Both the position numbers and the translations under genes were made by a program. Below are positions 1 through 9,311 of a stretch of DNA of 64,000 bases, one piece after another; position 1 is the stretch's first letter, and the number at the start of each line of letters is the position of its first letter. Source of the DNA: an uncultured Alphaproteobacteria bacterium (GTDB lineage: Bacteria; Pseudomonadota; Alphaproteobacteria; HIMB59). The notes below the pieces were generated by a model. The model saw nothing but the letters and a program-made list of their open reading frames with translations, had not been told where the DNA came from and searched no databases. The stretch spans positions 372,001-436,000 of the forward strand of contig CABZCN010000001.1 in NCBI GenBank assembly GCA_902524245.1. Reading direction: 5' to 3'.

Positions 1-677
1 TGGCAGCTGGGGTAAAATTACTTGAAGAATTTAATCCTGACATTATGTATTTATCTACAACTGACTTTATTCAACACAAATATGCACCTGGAGATAAAGA
101 AGCAAATGATTTTTATCAGATGTTTGATAAGTATGTCAGTAAAATTTGTAGTAATGGGAATTCGGTTGTCATCACTGCAGATCATGGAATGAAGTCTAAA
201 GCAAATATTAATGGAGAACCTAATGCCATCTTCCTTCAAGATTATTTAGATGATCAAATGGGTAAAGATGAGGCTAAAGTAATACTTCCAATTACTGACC
301 CTTATGTAGTTCATCATGGTTCACTGGGATCGTTTGCCACTATATATGTAAAAGATAAATCAAAAATTGGTGAGACAATTAGCAAAATATCATCAATTAA
401 AGAAATTGAAGTAGTTGTTAAACAAGAAGAAGCATGTAGAGAATATAGGCTACCTTCAGATAGAATAGGTGATATCGTATGCATGTCATCTGAAGATATG
501 ACAATTGGTACCTCAAAAGCTAATCATGATCTTTCAAAATTAAAGGAACCCCTTAGATCTCATGGAGGTCATCATGAAAGAGAAGTTCCTTTTATTTCTA
601 ATAAAAAACTAAACATTGCCAAAGATCAAAGTTTAAATAACTATGATGCATTTTTTTATGCTATTAATGGGGCTTAA
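1..677 (+). CDS. phnA: Phosphonoacetate hydrolase, 5' end outside window
   Basis: Hydrolyses the C-P bond of phosphonoacetate to acetate and phosphate. The frame is open from base 3 to the window edge, so the ORF-track start at 45 is an internal Met; only the C-terminal part of an alkaline-phosphatase-superfamily enzyme is visible. Seen: [15 protein letters not shown], the conserved metal/substrate stretch of the PhnA family; the metal-binding ADHGM; and a late [13 protein letters not shown] with His ligands. The stop lies 2 nt before phnY, so the two are co-transcribed and form the PhnY-PhnA route (aldehyde to phosphonoacetate to acetate plus Pi). The family call is firm; the missing N-terminus holds the catalytic Thr, which cannot be checked. 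Confidence 0.88.
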   Translation, partial: AAGVKLLEEFNPDIMYLSTTDFIQHKYAPGDKEANDFYQMFDKYVSKICSNGNSVVITADHGMKSKANINGEPNAIFLQDYLDDQMGKDEAKVILPITDPYVVHHGSLGSFATIYVKDKSKIGETISKISSIKEIEVVVKQEEACREYRLPSDRIGDIVCMSSEDMTIGTSKANHDLSKLKEPLRSHGGHHEREVPFISNKKLNIAKDQSLNNYDAFFYAINGA

Positions 678-679
678 TC

Positions 680-2119
680 ATGACTGATAAAATTATTAAT
701 GAGGGTATGAGGATTGGTGGAAAAACTGTTCACACCGATAACAAGATTGATGTTATCTATCCCTTCACAGGTAAAGTTATAGGCACAGTACCAGCTGGCA
801 CAGCAGAACATGCTCAAAAAGCCTTTGATATTGCTGCAAATTATAAACCTAATTTATCTAGATATGATCGTCAAAAAATACTTCAAAAGACTGCTGAAAC
901 ACTTGTTGAGAGAAAAGAACAAATCTCTGATCTAATTTCACTTGAGTCTGGGCTATCGAAACAAGATACGCTTTATGAAGTTGGTAGAGCCTTTGATGTA
1001 TTTTCTCTTACTGCTCAGCTTTGTATCCAGGATGACGGAGAAATTTACTCTTGTGATTTAACACCTCATGGAAAACAAAGAAAAATATTTACAATTAGAG
1101 AACCGCTTAACACTATATCTGCAATCACTCCATTTAATCATCCTTTAAATATGGTTGCTCACAAAATAGCTCCATCAATAGCAACTAACAACTGTACTGT
1201 TTGTAAACAAACAGAATTGACCCCTTTAACAGCTATGCTACTAGCAGATATTTTATATGAATGTGGCCTTCCTCCAGAAATGTTTTCAATTTTAACAGGA
1301 TGGCCTGAAGACATTGGGAATGAAGTAATTAAAAATAAAAATATAGATTTAATTACTTTTACAGGAAGCGTTGGTGTTGGAAAACTGATAGCTGAAAATG
1401 CAGGTTACAAAAGAACTGTTTTAGAGTTAGGTGGAAACGACCCTTTAATAGTTTTGAGTGACTTAGATGATGATGATTTAAATAAAGCAGCTGATCTAGC
1501 AATCATGGGAGCAACAAAAAACTCTGGTCAAAGATGCACTGCTGTAAAAAGAATATTAGTTCAAGAATCAGTTGCTGATAAATTTGTCGAGCTTGCTTTG
1601 GAAAAAGCAAAAGCAATAAAATTTGGTGATCCCATGGATATTAATAATCAGTTGGGCACAGTAATTAATAAAGAGGCAGCAAGTATGTTTAATGACAGAG
1701 TAAATAAAGCTGAACAGGATGGTGCAAAAATTCTTTATAACCCTGGGGTCCAAGAAGCTCTTGTGCCACCAATTTTTATAGACAACGTTAATTATAAATC
1801 AGAACTTGTTGTTGAAGAAACCTTTGGTCCAATTGTGCCCGTCATTAGAGTTCCCAATGATGATGAAAAAGTAATGGAAATTTCAAATTCAACGGCCTTT
1901 GGTTTGTCATCAGGTGTTTGTAGTAACGATTTTAGAAGAATTAAAAAATACATAAGCGGTCTTAATGTGGGCACAGTTAATATTTGGGAAGTGCCCGGTT
2001 ACAGAATTGAGATGTCACCTTTTGGCGGAATAAAAGACTCAGGATTAGGCTATAAAGAGGGTGTAATAGAGGCTATGAAAAGTTACACAAATGTAAAAAC
2101 CTTCTCATTACCTTGGTAA
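680..2119 (+). CDS. phnY: Phosphonoacetaldehyde dehydrogenase
   Basis: NAD-dependent aldehyde dehydrogenase, 479 aa, full length for the superfamily. It oxidises phosphonoacetaldehyde to phosphonoacetate, the substrate of the hydrolase encoded just upstream. Seen: catalytic Cys about residue 286 in [10 protein letters not shown], general-base Glu about 249 in LELGGNDP, and the cofactor-binding FTGSVGVGK motif. The N-terminus ([22 protein letters not shown]) resembles PhnY proteins, and the Cys position is close to that known for PhnY. The 2-nt gap to phnA and the shared strand support the substrate. Without that neighbour, another small-aldehyde dehydrogenase would be possible. Confidence 0.85.
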   Translation: MTDKIINEGMRIGGKTVHTDNKIDVIYPFTGKVIGTVPAGTAEHAQKAFDIAANYKPNLSRYDRQKILQKTAETLVERKEQISDLISLESGLSKQDTLYEVGRAFDVFSLTAQLCIQDDGEIYSCDLTPHGKQRKIFTIREPLNTISAITPFNHPLNMVAHKIAPSIATNNCTVCKQTELTPLTAMLLADILYECGLPPEMFSILTGWPEDIGNEVIKNKNIDLITFTGSVGVGKLIAENAGYKRTVLELGGNDPLIVLSDLDDDDLNKAADLAIMGATKNSGQRCTAVKRILVQESVADKFVELALEKAKAIKFGDPMDINNQLGTVINKEAASMFNDRVNKAEQDGAKILYNPGVQEALVPPIFIDNVNYKSELVVEETFGPIVPVIRVPNDDEKVMEISNSTAFGLSSGVCSNDFRRIKKYISGLNVGTVNIWEVPGYRIEMSPFGGIKDSGLGYKEGVIEAMKSYTNVKTFSLPW

Positions 2120-2191
2120 TTAATAGCTTTTAGGAATTATTCACAGATTTTTTCTCACACTTACTGATTATTTCTACTTTGCTTTAAAAAT

Positions 2192-2209
2192 TTAACATAT
2201 TCTTAACAT
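2192..2209 (+). promoter_or_regulatory. Candidate PhoB box upstream of UgpB-like gene
   Basis: Two identical 7-mers, TTAACAT ATTC TTAACAT, with an 11-bp period, the geometry of PhoB half-sites. They lie 42 bp upstream of the start codon at 2252. Nearly the same arrangement (TTAACAT ATTT GTAACAT) sits upstream of pstS in this window. Binding by PhoB is inferred. Confidence 0.6.
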
Positions 2210-2251
2210 TAAGGATTTAATAATTAATTATTATTATTTTTAGGAGGGACT

Positions 2252-3487
2252 ATGAAAAAAGTAATCTTAGGATTTTTTGCATCAGTTTTCGCATACAACG
2301 CTAATGCGGTAGAAATTGAATTTGCATATCCTTATTCAGGTTTGTTCGATGTGACATACCAGGCAATTATGCCAGAGTTTGAAAAAGCTCATCCTGACAT
2401 TAAAGTTAAGTTCAGAGCAACTTATGAAAACTATGAAGATGCTACTGCTACTATACTAAGAGAGTCAACATCAGGAAACTTACCTGATATCACCATGCAA
2501 GGTCTTAATAGACAAGCACCTTTAGTAGACAAAGGTATCGCTTTATCTTTAGAGCCTTTCATTGCTAATGAGCCAGATTTTGCAAAAGACGGTTATCATG
2601 AAGCTATGTTGAGCTTATCTACCTTTGGAGGAGAGGTTTATGGCTTGCCATTTTCAGTATCAACTCCAGTTGGTTACTACAACATGGATCTTTTAGCAAG
2701 TGCTGGTGTTAGCAGCATTCCATCAAATTGGGATGAGGTCATTGACGCTTGTAATAAATTAGAAGCTGCAGGACACGGTACACTTTACTTTGGATGGAAT
2801 ATTACAGGTAACTGGTTCCATCAAGCTCTAATGCATAGCCAAAATGTTCCAATGGTTAAAGATGGAGCTGTTAATATGGGAGGAGATGCTGGTCTAAAAA
2901 CTTTAGAACAAATGAAAGATATCATGGGTGGCTGTAATATGCCTAACTATTCTATTGCTGACGGACAAGCTGCGTTTAATGCAGGTACTATTGGTATGAT
3001 GTTTTGGAGTACTAGTAGTTTAGGCTCTGTTGAAGCTGCAAAAGCTGACTTTGAACTAAAGACTGCGCCTTTCCCAGGAATACCTGGTGTTAATGGTGGA
3101 ACTCCAGCTAGACTACCTGCCGGTGGTAACGCAGCGATGTTAGTTACTACATCAGATGATCCTGAAAGAGTACAAGCGGCATGGACATTTTTAAAGTTTA
3201 TCACATCAGGTGTAGGAGCAGCTGCTGTTGCAGAAACAACAGGTTACGTTCCTCCTAACAAAGCTGCAAATGACCTGTTAGGTGATTTTTATGATGCAAA
3301 CCCCAACAAGTTAACTGCTGTTAATCAGCTGCCTTTGTTAGCTGATTGGTTCGCATATCCTGGAGAAAACGGTCTTGCTGTGACTCAGGTAATCTATGAC
3401 TATACTGAGACCATTGCTACAGGTGACGCCGACGACATGGCCGATCTTCAGGAAGAAATGATGGAGGAAATTGAAGACTTAATGTAG
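2252..3487 (+). CDS. ABC transporter solute-binding protein, family 1 (UgpB-like)
   Basis: Periplasmic substrate-binding protein of 411 aa. It has a signal peptide (MKKVILGFFASVFAYNANA, cleavage after about residue 19) and the two-lobed SBP family 1 pattern (MPEFEKAHPDIKV, NLPDITMQGLNR, LPFSVSTPVGYYNMDLL). The overall layout resembles UgpB, the glycerol-3-phosphate or glycerophosphodiester receptor, but the ligand cannot be read from sequence. A strong ribosome site, AGGAGGG, lies a few bases before ATG. A PhoB-type box upstream and phnA-phnY next door suggest a phosphorus-containing organic ligand, possibly a phosphonate. No permease or ATPase gene is adjacent. The gene ends at a strong terminator. 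Confidence 0.8.
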   Translation: MKKVILGFFASVFAYNANAVEIEFAYPYSGLFDVTYQAIMPEFEKAHPDIKVKFRATYENYEDATATILRESTSGNLPDITMQGLNRQAPLVDKGIALSLEPFIANEPDFAKDGYHEAMLSLSTFGGEVYGLPFSVSTPVGYYNMDLLASAGVSSIPSNWDEVIDACNKLEAAGHGTLYFGWNITGNWFHQALMHSQNVPMVKDGAVNMGGDAGLKTLEQMKDIMGGCNMPNYSIADGQAAFNAGTIGMMFWSTSSLGSVEAAKADFELKTAPFPGIPGVNGGTPARLPAGGNAAMLVTTSDDPERVQAAWTFLKFITSGVGAAAVAETTGYVPPNKAANDLLGDFYDANPNKLTAVNQLPLLADWFAYPGENGLAVTQVIYDYTETIATGDADDMADLQEEMMEEIEDLM

Positions 3488-3519
3488 GTCTTTTCAATTC
3501 CGTTTATCATTAGATTTTT

Positions 3520-3555
3520 AAACAGCAGCTAGTATACTGGCTGCTGTTTTTTTTT
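3520..3555 (+). terminator. Intrinsic terminator after the solute-binding protein gene
   Basis: Perfect 10-bp stem AAACAGCAGC / GCTGCTGTTT (3520-3529 and 3540-3549) with a loop around TAGTATACTG, followed by a run of T to 3555. The T-run touches the ATG of the next gene at 3556. Confidence 0.88.
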
Positions 3556-4638
3556 ATGAGCATCAAAACTACAACTATTGGAGCTTATCCAAAACCTAAT
3601 TACACACCTATAAGAGATTGGTTTCTCCAAGATAAATCTGACGAAGAAAAAAAACAATCCAAGGGATTGTTATCAAATTGGGATCCCAAAAGTGAAGACC
3701 ATAAAGTATATGAAGAGAAAGATGAGGAAAAAGAAAAACTATTCTTAAAAGCTATTGAAGAAGTAATTCTTGATCAGACAAGTAGCGGAATAGATATCCC
3801 CACAGATGGTGAAGTAAGGCGAGAAAACTATATTTTTTATCAATTGAGATTTTTTAATGGGGTAAGCTTTGAACACTTAACGACTAAATCAGTCAGGAAA
3901 GGAGCTTTTGAAGCAACACTCCCAACAATTACAAGTAAAGTTTCAAATAAATCATTACGATTAGTAGATGATTGGAAATCTGCACAGCAGTTTACTAATA
4001 ACCCAGTGAAAATAACTATACCTGGTCCTATGACAATAACTGACTCCATTGCTGATGACTATTATAATGATCCCAAAAAAATGGGTTATGATCTAGCTTT
4101 ATGTATTAGTAATGAAGTTAAGGCTCTATCCGAAGCTGGTTGTCAATACATTCAAATTGATGAACCAGTGTTCGCCAGAAAACCAGAAGAAACACACGAT
4201 TATGGTATGGAAAACTTAGAAAGAGCAATGCATGGAATACTAAAAGAAACTCAAAAAGCTTGTCATATTTGCTGCGGTTATCCTAACTCGCTTGACTCAG
4301 AACACTACAAAAAAGCAGACCTAGATGCATATGATAAAATTGCTGACTTAGTTGAAGACTCTAGTATAGACGAAGTTTCTTTGGAAGACTCTCACCGACC
4401 TTTAGATTTAAATTTATTAGAAAAATTTAAAAAAACCAAAGTTATTATGGGTTTGATTGATGTAGCTAAAAGTCGTATGGAAAGTGTCGAGGAAATTCAA
4501 AAAAGGATCAGAGAAGTTCTTGAGCATATTGATGAGGAAAGATTAATTGCTGCTCCTGATTGTGGTCTAGGGTTTTTTGATAGAAATCAAGCAAAACAAA
4601 AAATGCAAATTCTCTCAAAAGCTGTTAAAAATCTCTAA
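3556..4638 (+). CDS. Cobalamin-independent methionine synthase core-like protein (MetE C-terminal family)
   Basis: Single TIM-barrel protein of 360 aa resembling only the catalytic half of MetE (whole MetE is about 750 aa). Expected zinc ligands are present: His and Cys in CHICCGYPNS, a Glu in VSLEDSH, and Cys in AAPDCGLGFF; the barrel motif IQIDEPVFARKP is also seen. It starts TTTIGAYPKPN, as in stand-alone core-MetE proteins, so methyl transfer to homocysteine or a related thiol is likely. The methyl donor and acceptor are not known. No ribosome site precedes the ATG, which abuts the T-run of a terminator; an in-frame stop at 3511 and the lack of start codons after it exclude a longer version. 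metK and ahcY are nearby on the other strand. Confidence 0.75.
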   Translation: MSIKTTTIGAYPKPNYTPIRDWFLQDKSDEEKKQSKGLLSNWDPKSEDHKVYEEKDEEKEKLFLKAIEEVILDQTSSGIDIPTDGEVRRENYIFYQLRFFNGVSFEHLTTKSVRKGAFEATLPTITSKVSNKSLRLVDDWKSAQQFTNNPVKITIPGPMTITDSIADDYYNDPKKMGYDLALCISNEVKALSEAGCQYIQIDEPVFARKPEETHDYGMENLERAMHGILKETQKACHICCGYPNSLDSEHYKKADLDAYDKIADLVEDSSIDEVSLEDSHRPLDLNLLEKFKKTKVIMGLIDVAKSRMESVEEIQKRIREVLEHIDEERLIAAPDCGLGFFDRNQAKQKMQILSKAVKNL

Positions 4639-4643
4639 ATCTT

Positions 4644-5756
4644 ATGTGGGAATATTATAATCCAGTAAATGTTATTTTTGGTTCGGAAAAATTTAATGAA
4701 ATTGAACATATGATAAGTAATCGAAAGTACATTCTTGTTACCCATCCTGATTATAACTTTGATACGTATAGAGAGTTTTTTAACAATTTATCAAATAAGC
4801 CTCTAGAAATCTTTGATGATGTTCAACCAAATCCAGACTATCAAGATTTAATTTCTGCAGGGGAAAAATTTTCAAAAATAGAAAGTCGAATTGATACAGT
4901 TGTTGCTCTTGGGGGCGGCTCTGTCATGGATACGGCCAAATTACTTGCGGCTTTTAAAGGTGAAAATAAATATTTAAATGATTTTGTAAGAAATAAAAAA
5001 TCAGCTTACGTTCAAGATCCAAAAAAAATTATAGCTATACCTACTACTTCGGGCACATCAAGTGAACTTACTTGTTGGGCTACAGTCTGGGATAAAGAAT
5101 ATAAAAGTAAATTTTCATTAGCAGATAAATCTTTATATCCTGAAATATCAGTTATTGACCCTAAGTTAATGATCAACAAGCCAAAAAATCTGACTATTTC
5201 TACTGGTCTTGATGCATTGTCCCACTCCTTAGAAAGCATTTGGAATGTAAACTCAAATCCGATTTCAACATTTCATGGAATTGCAGGTGCTCAAACCGTG
5301 ATCGATACTCTTCCAAAACTTGTAAATGATTTAAAAAACATAGAGTTGAGAACTTTAATGGCTAAAGCTTGTGTTCATGCAGGTCTAGCTTTTTCAAATA
5401 CTAAAACTGCAATAGCACATAATATTTCATACCCGATAACAATAAATTTTAATGTTCCACATGGAATAGCTTGTTCTTTTACCTTGCCGACAATAATGAG
5501 GAGTCTGATTGGCCAAGATGAAAAAACAGAAAAATCCCTAGAAAAAATTTATAATGTCGATCTCATTGAGAGTTCAAAAAGACTATCTGAGACATTGAGA
5601 ATTCTTGAAGCACCATTAAATTTAAATGAAATTGGAATACCAAAAATTGAATGGGATAAATATGTTGAGGATGCTTTTCAAGGTGAAAGGGGAAAAAATT
5701 TTATTGGAAATAAAATCTCATTTGATAAAGCGTGTTCTGAGATGAATTTCTTCTAA
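4644..5756 (+). CDS. Iron-containing alcohol dehydrogenase, phosphonoacetaldehyde reductase-like
   Basis: Group III metal-dependent alcohol dehydrogenase of 370 aa. Seen: nucleotide-binding VVALGGGSVMDTAKLL, the PTTSGTSSE motif, and metal-binding residues in LDALSHSLES and the later FNVPHGIACSF. The N-terminus WEYYNPVNVIFGS resembles the phosphonoacetaldehyde reductase branch (PhpC-type, interconverting phosphonoacetaldehyde and 2-hydroxyethylphosphonate). With phnA and phnY on the same strand 2.5 kb upstream, oxidation of 2-hydroxyethylphosphonate feeding PhnY is attractive but inferred. It lies 5 nt after the MetE-like gene. Its stop overlaps the stop of the convergent trxA. Confidence 0.72.
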   Translation: MWEYYNPVNVIFGSEKFNEIEHMISNRKYILVTHPDYNFDTYREFFNNLSNKPLEIFDDVQPNPDYQDLISAGEKFSKIESRIDTVVALGGGSVMDTAKLLAAFKGENKYLNDFVRNKKSAYVQDPKKIIAIPTTSGTSSELTCWATVWDKEYKSKFSLADKSLYPEISVIDPKLMINKPKNLTISTGLDALSHSLESIWNVNSNPISTFHGIAGAQTVIDTLPKLVNDLKNIELRTLMAKACVHAGLAFSNTKTAIAHNISYPITINFNVPHGIACSFTLPTIMRSLIGQDEKTEKSLEKIYNVDLIESSKRLSETLRILEAPLNLNEIGIPKIEWDKYVEDAFQGERGKNFIGNKISFDKACSEMNFF

Positions 5757-6079
5757 AGTTTACTGTTAATCCAACTTCTTAAGTCCGCTTCTGAGCCTAA
5801 GCCAATCTTTGCATCAGCCATTGATCCATCTTTAAAGAGTATCATTGTGGGTATACTCCTAATACTAAAGTTTGCTGGTGCTTGAGGATTTTCATCTATA
5901 TTAATTTTTTTTATAGATATCTTATCGCCCATTTCAGAGGCTAAATTATCCAAAATAGGAGCAATAGCCTTACATGGACCACACCACTCAGCCCAAAAAT
6001 CTACCAAAACAGGCTTATCTTTTGATCCTTCAAGAACTTTTTGATTAAATTCATCGTCACTTATTTGTTCAACTGTCAT
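5753..6079 (-). CDS. trxA: Thioredoxin
   Basis: Cytosolic disulfide reductase of 108 aa, the standard size. The active site FWAEWCGPCK has Cys33 and Cys36; the cis-Pro motif IRSIPTMILF and the C-terminal helix are present. It is the last gene of the adenosine kinase to trxA run and overlaps the convergent alcohol dehydrogenase gene by 4 bp. No clear Shine-Dalgarno precedes the ATG. Confidence 0.95.
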   Translation of the reverse strand: MTVEQISDDEFNQKVLEGSKDKPVLVDFWAEWCGPCKAIAPILDNLASEMGDKISIKKINIDENPQAPANFSIRSIPTMILFKDGSMADAKIGLGSEADLRSWINSKL

Positions 6080-6098
6080 ATATTTAATATGGTTATTA

Positions 6099-6740
6099 TT
6101 ATTTGTATTTCAAATACTCATCTTTAGTCCCAACATGAGCATTGATTTTAGTAGTCTCATATCCATAGATTTTTTCATTTAACGAACAATCTTTCCAAAA
6201 GTCTTGAATGTTAAAAATTTCAGGGTAAGGATGCAAAGAGTTTTTTCTAATAATATGACAACCTTGAAATGAAGTATTGCATAGTTTTGATGGAAAGTTA
6301 ATAAGCCCTTCATTATTTACTTCAAGATCAAAATTATTATTTTTAGAATTTATAAGAAGGACGCTATCAAAGCTTTTATTTTCATCAAAAAATTTGATTG
6401 ACTTTTCTAATTCATTTTCAAAGGACTGGTCCCATAAATTATCTGTATTTAGAACTACTGTATCGTTTGTTTGTATGTTTTTTATACCACCTCCTGTTCC
6501 TAAGATAGTTTCTTCATAAGAAATTGTAATATCAGGGTAATTTTCAGAGATAAATCTTTCTAATATATTATGTTTATAGTGGGTATTGATATAAATTTTA
6601 TCAAATGACATGTTTTTAATGAGATCGATTGCATAGCTAATAAGTGTTTTATTTTTTATTTTTAATAAGGGTTTAGGGATATCTTTGGTTAAGTTATCCA
6701 TTCGCATTCCATAACCTGCAGCTAATATTAGAGCGTCCAT
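6099..6740 (-). CDS. murU: Sugar-1-phosphate nucleotidyltransferase, MurU-like
   Basis: Nucleotidyltransferase of 213 aa with the signature LILAAGYGMRM, followed by KPLLKIKNKTLI, and an acidic metal site in VVLNTDNLW. The gene follows the AmgK-like kinase gene with zero gap (TAA then ATG). The pair matches the AmgK/MurU shunt, in which MurNAc is phosphorylated and then converted to UDP-MurNAc, bypassing part of de novo peptidoglycan precursor synthesis. The sugar specificity is inferred from this pairing; the sequence alone supports only a sugar-nucleotidyltransferase. Confidence 0.75.
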   Translation of the reverse strand: MDALILAAGYGMRMDNLTKDIPKPLLKIKNKTLISYAIDLIKNMSFDKIYINTHYKHNILERFISENYPDITISYEETILGTGGGIKNIQTNDTVVLNTDNLWDQSFENELEKSIKFFDENKSFDSVLLINSKNNNFDLEVNNEGLINFPSKLCNTSFQGCHIIRKNSLHPYPEIFNIQDFWKDCSLNEKIYGYETTKINAHVGTKDEYLKYK

Positions 6741-7709
6741 TTAACTTGTTTTGTTATATATCTCCATAAATATTTCTCTTAAATCCCAAAGTCTTAAATA
6801 TTCGACATGTTTAAATATTTGAGCCCATGTATTTTTTCTAAAGACTTTAAGATATTTTGGTTTTCCAGCATTATATAATTGCACCCAATTACCAAGAATT
6901 CTCAGATTACGTAAAAGACTAATCATATGAATGTCTGACCTAAGCTGCTTGAGATTAAGTTTCATTCTTCTTGCATAAAGCTTCAATAATTTATCTTCGA
7001 CTTTGGTAGAATAAGATCTCCTAGCATCAAAAATCAATGAAGAAATATCTAATAATGGATGGTTGTAGTGAGTATCTTGATGATCAATAACATAAACTTT
7101 TTGATTGTAATAAATTAAATTATCTAAAAAAAAATCACCGTGAGTTAAAGTTGGCTTAAATTTTCTATATTTTTCAGTACTTTTTTTCAAAGATACTTTC
7201 ACAAGTTTATTGAGATAAAAACCAATTTGGATCTTATGATCATAGTGGTCAATAAAAGTCTCAATACCGTTCAATGCATCCTTGAGTAAATTATTTTGTG
7301 ATTTTACTTGAACGCCTGAAAACTTTTTCTTGGGTTTTTGAAGATTTGTAAGAGCTCTCACAGCCAATGGAAGTATTTTTTTAATTTGTGGTTTTTGGAA
7401 ATATTTTGATGCATTTGTAATAGGGAAATAATCCATGATTACAAACTTATATAAATTACTTTGGTCAATTATTTTTGGTGTATTAACATTTTGAGAAATT
7501 AAAATATCAGTTGCTTTAATATATTTTTTATAATCGCTAGGTTTGTTTAAAAAAGAAAGGACAAGCAATGATTGATTTGCTGTTTTACATAATTTGAAAA
7601 TTTTTTCTGATGCATCAGACTTGAAATTTAAAAAGCCCCCTATTTTAAAATTTTTGTTTTGAAGGTGGTTTTTTATTTTGATTAGATTTATTTTATTTTG
7701 TGAAGCCAT
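6741..7709 (-). CDS. amgK: Aminoglycoside phosphotransferase-family sugar kinase, AmgK-like
   Basis: APH-fold kinase of 322 aa. The catalytic loop is LTHGDFFLDNLIYY and the metal-binding segment is VYVIDHQDTHYNHPLLDISSLI, close to the AmgK form. Family members phosphorylate anomeric MurNAc/GlcNAc in cell-wall recycling. It sits between tsaE (overlap 22 nt) and the MurU-like gene, a tsaE-amgK-murU order common in alphaproteobacteria. The sequence is diverged and lysine-rich; the substrate is inferred. Confidence 0.72.
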   Translation of the reverse strand: MASQNKINLIKIKNHLQNKNFKIGGFLNFKSDASEKIFKLCKTANQSLLVLSFLNKPSDYKKYIKATDILISQNVNTPKIIDQSNLYKFVIMDYFPITNASKYFQKPQIKKILPLAVRALTNLQKPKKKFSGVQVKSQNNLLKDALNGIETFIDHYDHKIQIGFYLNKLVKVSLKKSTEKYRKFKPTLTHGDFFLDNLIYYNQKVYVIDHQDTHYNHPLLDISSLIFDARRSYSTKVEDKLLKLYARRMKLNLKQLRSDIHMISLLRNLRILGNWVQLYNAGKPKYLKVFRKNTWAQIFKHVEYLRLWDLREIFMEIYNKTS

Positions 7710-8137
7710 TTTTTATTACTTGATTTTATCTCTATATTTCTTTTCTCACCAGTAACCAAAATATTAATAGATAAAGCCATATGATTATATCTTTTAATAA
7801 GATTTTCTAATGGCCACTCAATAAGAACACAATTATCATTAAAATACTCATCCAAATCTAGTTTGTTATTTTGAACTTGATAAAAATCAAAGTGAATAAT
7901 ATTAAACTTATTAAAATTGTAAATATGTTCTCTTTGATACGTGGGGCTCCCTTGGAAGGAAAAAGTTTTTTTTTCTGACTTGCTAATTTCACTTAAGATA
8001 TATCTAATTAAAGTTGTCTTACCAGAACCGGCCTCTCCCTCAAAAAAAATAATCTGGTTTTTAGATAGAGACCTAGATATATTTCTAGCTAAAGGTTTTA
8101 ACTCAATTTCATTTGAGACTGCAAATCTCAAACTCAA
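7688..8137 (-). CDS. tsaE: tRNA threonylcarbamoyladenosine biosynthesis ATPase TsaE
   Basis: Small ATPase of 149 aa needed with TsaB/TsaD for t6A37 formation on ANN-decoding tRNAs. Walker A is FFEGEAGSGKTTLIRYIL; the SPTYQ-like motif and acidic FDFYQ, LDEYF and LIEWPL segments match the family. The start is TTG, placed directly after the TAA of metK (TAATTG) with no gap, so translation is probably coupled. tsaB and tsaD are not in this window. Confidence 0.88.
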   Translation of the reverse strand: MSLRFAVSNEIELKPLARNISRSLSKNQIIFFEGEAGSGKTTLIRYILSEISKSEKKTFSFQGSPTYQREHIYNFNKFNIIHFDFYQVQNNKLDLDEYFNDNCVLIEWPLENLIKRYNHMALSINILVTGEKRNIEIKSSNKKWLHKIK

Positions 8138-9310
8138 TTAAGCTAGCGATTTGAAATCGGACACTAAATCTAGAGCTTCCCATGAAAAAGCTCCTGAAGA
8201 GCTGTCATGTGTTCTACCAAAATGACCGTAAGCTGCTGTTTGTTCGTAAATTGGCTTATTTAACTGTAATTTCTCTCTGATTCCTCTTGGAGAAAGATTC
8301 ATAATGTCAGGTATCGCAGACTCAATTTTTGCTTCATCTATTTTATTAGTGCCTTGAGTATTCACATATATTGACAATGGTTTGGCTACACCGATTGCAT
8401 AAGACAACTGGATAGTGCACTGATCACATAAACCGGCAGCAACAATATTTTTTGCTAAGTATCGTGAAGCATAAGCAGCAGAGCGATCGACTTTTGTAGG
8501 ATCTTTTCCAGAGAAAGCCCCTCCACCGTGAGGTGCTGCACCACCATAGGTGTCGACAATAATTTTTCTTCCTGTTAATCCTGTATCACCATCTGGACCT
8601 CCAATTACAAAATTACCTGTTGGGTTTACGTAGTATTCTTTATCATCTAAATTTTTTAATAACTCTTCAGGGATAGATTCTTTTAATGCTGGATTTACTA
8701 TTTCTTTAACATCAGCAGGAGACAATCCGTCAGCATGTTGTGTTGATATCACAACAGATGTAACTGCACTTGGTTTACCATCAACGTATTTAAGAGTTAC
8801 TTGGCTTTTTGAGTCAGGCTCTAATCCTTTTAAGCTACCGTCTTTTCTTCCCTTAGCCATTATCTCTAAGATTTTATGAGAATAAAAAATTGGTGCTGGC
8901 ATCAGTTCAGGTGTTTCCGTACAAGCGTATCCAAACATAATTCCTTGGTCACCTGCCCCCTCGTCTTTGTCAGATGATGAGTCTACACCCATTGCAATAT
9001 CTGCAGATTGTCCGTGAAGTAAATATTGGATATCTGCGGTTTGCCAATGAAAACCATCTTGCTCATAGCCGATGTCTTTTATGCACTCCCTTACTTTTGA
9101 AATAATTTCATCTTTGTCTTCTTGGACTGGTCCTCTTACTTCACCAGATAAAACAACTTTGTTGGTTGTTGTTAATGTTTCACAAGCGACTCTAGCAAAT
9201 GGGTCTTTGGAGATAAAATGATCGACAACTGCATCAGAAATTCTATCAGAAACTTTATCTGGATGTCCCTCAGACACTGACTCAGATGTAAAAATATAAT
9301 TTTTTCTCAT
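8138..9310 (-). CDS. metK: S-adenosylmethionine synthase
   Basis: Makes S-adenosylmethionine from methionine and ATP in the cytosol. The protein starts [19 protein letters not shown]; the ORF-track start at 9355 adds 15 residues that overlap ahcY, so the ATG at 9310 is chosen. Seen: [29 protein letters not shown] and [19 protein letters not shown], all MetK signatures. About 390 aa, normal length. It follows ahcY with a 1-nt gap and is followed without gap by tsaE. Confidence 0.95.
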   Translation of the reverse strand: MRKNYIFTSESVSEGHPDKVSDRISDAVVDHFISKDPFARVACETLTTTNKVVLSGEVRGPVQEDKDEIISKVRECIKDIGYEQDGFHWQTADIQYLLHGQSADIAMGVDSSSDKDEGAGDQGIMFGYACTETPELMPAPIFYSHKILEIMAKGRKDGSLKGLEPDSKSQVTLKYVDGKPSAVTSVVISTQHADGLSPADVKEIVNPALKESIPEELLKNLDDKEYYVNPTGNFVIGGPDGDTGLTGRKIIVDTYGGAAPHGGGAFSGKDPTKVDRSAAYASRYLAKNIVAAGLCDQCTIQLSYAIGVAKPLSIYVNTQGTNKIDEAKIESAIPDIMNLSPRGIREKLQLNKPIYEQTAAYGHFGRTHDSSSGAFSWEALDLVSDFKSLA

Positions 9311-9311
9311 T

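Noticed and set aside
2137-2145. TTATTCACA matches the DnaA-box consensus
   Set aside because: A single match in AT-rich DNA between phnY and the solute-binding gene, far from dnaA; expected by chance.
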